A stretch of DNA of 7,277 nt from Desulfobacteraceae bacterium (lineage in GTDB: Bacteria > Desulfobacterota > Desulfobacteria > Desulfobacterales > Desulfosalsimonadaceae): positions 1 through 7,277 of the forward strand of contig PUOB01000409.1 of the NCBI GenBank assembly GCA_003551985.1, in the 5' to 3' direction. The notes beneath the pieces were generated by a model. The model saw only the letters and a program-made list of their open reading frames with translations. It was not told where the DNA came from and searched no databases. The position numbers were made by a program, and so were the translations under genes. Of this stretch, positions 6,853 to 7,277 are shown piece after piece (position 1 is the first letter of the stretch; each line of letters begins with the position of its first letter).

Positions 6853-7277
6853 CTATTGTTTTCCTGTCTGCGTCCTTCCGAGTACAACATTGACAGGTTG
6901 TCCCGGGCCGACATCGAGCGCCACCGGCCGGCCGTTGACGGACAGGTCGACCCCGGCGGCGTCACTGATGCGGAGGTTAAACCGCTCGGATGCCTCAAGA
7001 AACATTTCATCCTTGGGGTTCAGCGTATAATGGCCATTATCGGCGCCGTCGACGCGTATATCAATGCTGGTTTCCGAAATTGCGACGATCTTTAAATGCA
7101 AACGGCCGTTTACCCTGTATGCCGTGTCTTGATTGTTTTCAACGGCGCGGTTGACGTCATGGCCGACAAAAATGAAATCGACGATCCCGTCGGCCTCCCG
7201 GACGGCTGAGGACTGCCGCAAATCACTTGCCGGATGGTTGAACCGGTCATACGCCGTTATTGAAACGATCATGACCA
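6853..7277 (-). CDS. RodZ-like protein, C-terminal DUF4115 part (5' end beyond window)
   Basis: The frame is open to the window edge and ends at TAG (6853-6855), leaving about 140 visible residues. The last 80 or so match the beta-rich RodZ C-terminal domain (DUF4115) in pattern. They run through LHLKIVAISETSIDIRVDG, GHYTLNPKDEMFLEASERF, NLRISDAAGVDLSVNGRPV and then GPGQPVNVVLG. This fits the usual order of a weakly aromatic strand, a V-DG turn, a GE/KDE-x-x-x-x-A segment and a SDA-G-V-x-L-x-x-NG core. In RodZ this domain is periplasmic, follows one membrane helix and a cytoplasmic helix-turn-helix that binds MreB, and helps set cell shape. The visible N-terminal residues VMIVSITAYDRF may be the end of that membrane helix, followed by a polar linker. 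The Met encoded at 7270-7272 is therefore probably internal and not the true start. The domain call rests on pattern only. Other periplasmic or HTH-DUF4115 proteins fit equally well, so no gene symbol is given. Confidence 0.75.
   Translation of the reverse strand, partial: VMIVSITAYDRFNHPASDLRQSSAVREADGIVDFIFVGHDVNRAVENNQDTAYRVNGRLHLKIVAISETSIDIRVDGADNGHYTLNPKDEMFLEASERFNLRISDAAGVDLSVNGRPVALDVGPGQPVNVVLGRTQTGKQ

Noticed and set aside
7270..7272. ATG near the window edge as the start of the RodZ-like gene
   Set aside because: The frame stays open to the edge, and the residues just around it look like the end of a membrane helix, so the true start is most likely outside the window.

Overview
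The window is a compact block of eight genes, all on the minus strand. Transcription therefore runs from position 7277 towards position 1. Both ends are cut: the first gene in transcription order (RodZ-like) lacks its N-terminus and the last (ligA) lacks its C-terminus. LigA-type NAD-dependent DNA ligase, the two-subunit glycyl-tRNA synthetase GlyQ/GlyS and RecO all point to a bacterium. The moderately GC-rich sequence, the protein style and the order RodZ-like / recO / GHMP kinase / glyQ / glyS suggest an anaerobic deltaproteobacterium (Desulfobacterota, Desulfobacterales-like). That placement is inference from memory of such genomes, not a search result.

Layout in transcription order: (1) 7277-6853, the C-terminal part of a RodZ/DUF4115-type protein; (2) 6852-6079, recO, recombination mediator; (3) 6086-5031, a GHMP-superfamily sugar kinase of unknown substrate; (4) 5006-4128, glyQ; (5) 4104-2020, glyS; (6) 2022-1967, a short 7-bp tandem repeat array between genes; (7) 1953-1693, an 86-residue protein of unknown function; (8) 1683-898, a nucleoside phosphorylase/nucleosidase-fold protein; (9) 876-1, the 5' part of ligA.

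Spacing is very tight. The RodZ-like stop and the recO start abut (TAGATG), and recO overlaps the kinase by 8 nt. Gaps of 24, 23, 9 and 21 nt separate kinase/glyQ, glyQ/glyS, small protein/nucleosidase and nucleosidase/ligA. Only the 66-bp glyS-to-small-protein gap is longer, and it is mostly the heptanucleotide array. I see no convincing promoter or rho-independent terminator, so the block is probably one operon or a large part of one. No stretch over 300 bases lacks a gene.

The content is mainly housekeeping: translation (GlyQS), DNA repair and replication (RecO, LigA) and cell shape (RodZ-like). Three less characterised proteins sit among these genes: the GHMP kinase, the 86-aa protein and the nucleosidase-fold protein. 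I found no mobile element, CRISPR array, tRNA or rRNA, and no clear new multi-gene system. The best leads are the nucleosidase-fold protein, which appears to have lost the phosphate-binding residues of true phosphorylases, the uncharacterised 86-aa protein behind the repeat array, and the kinase coupled to recO.
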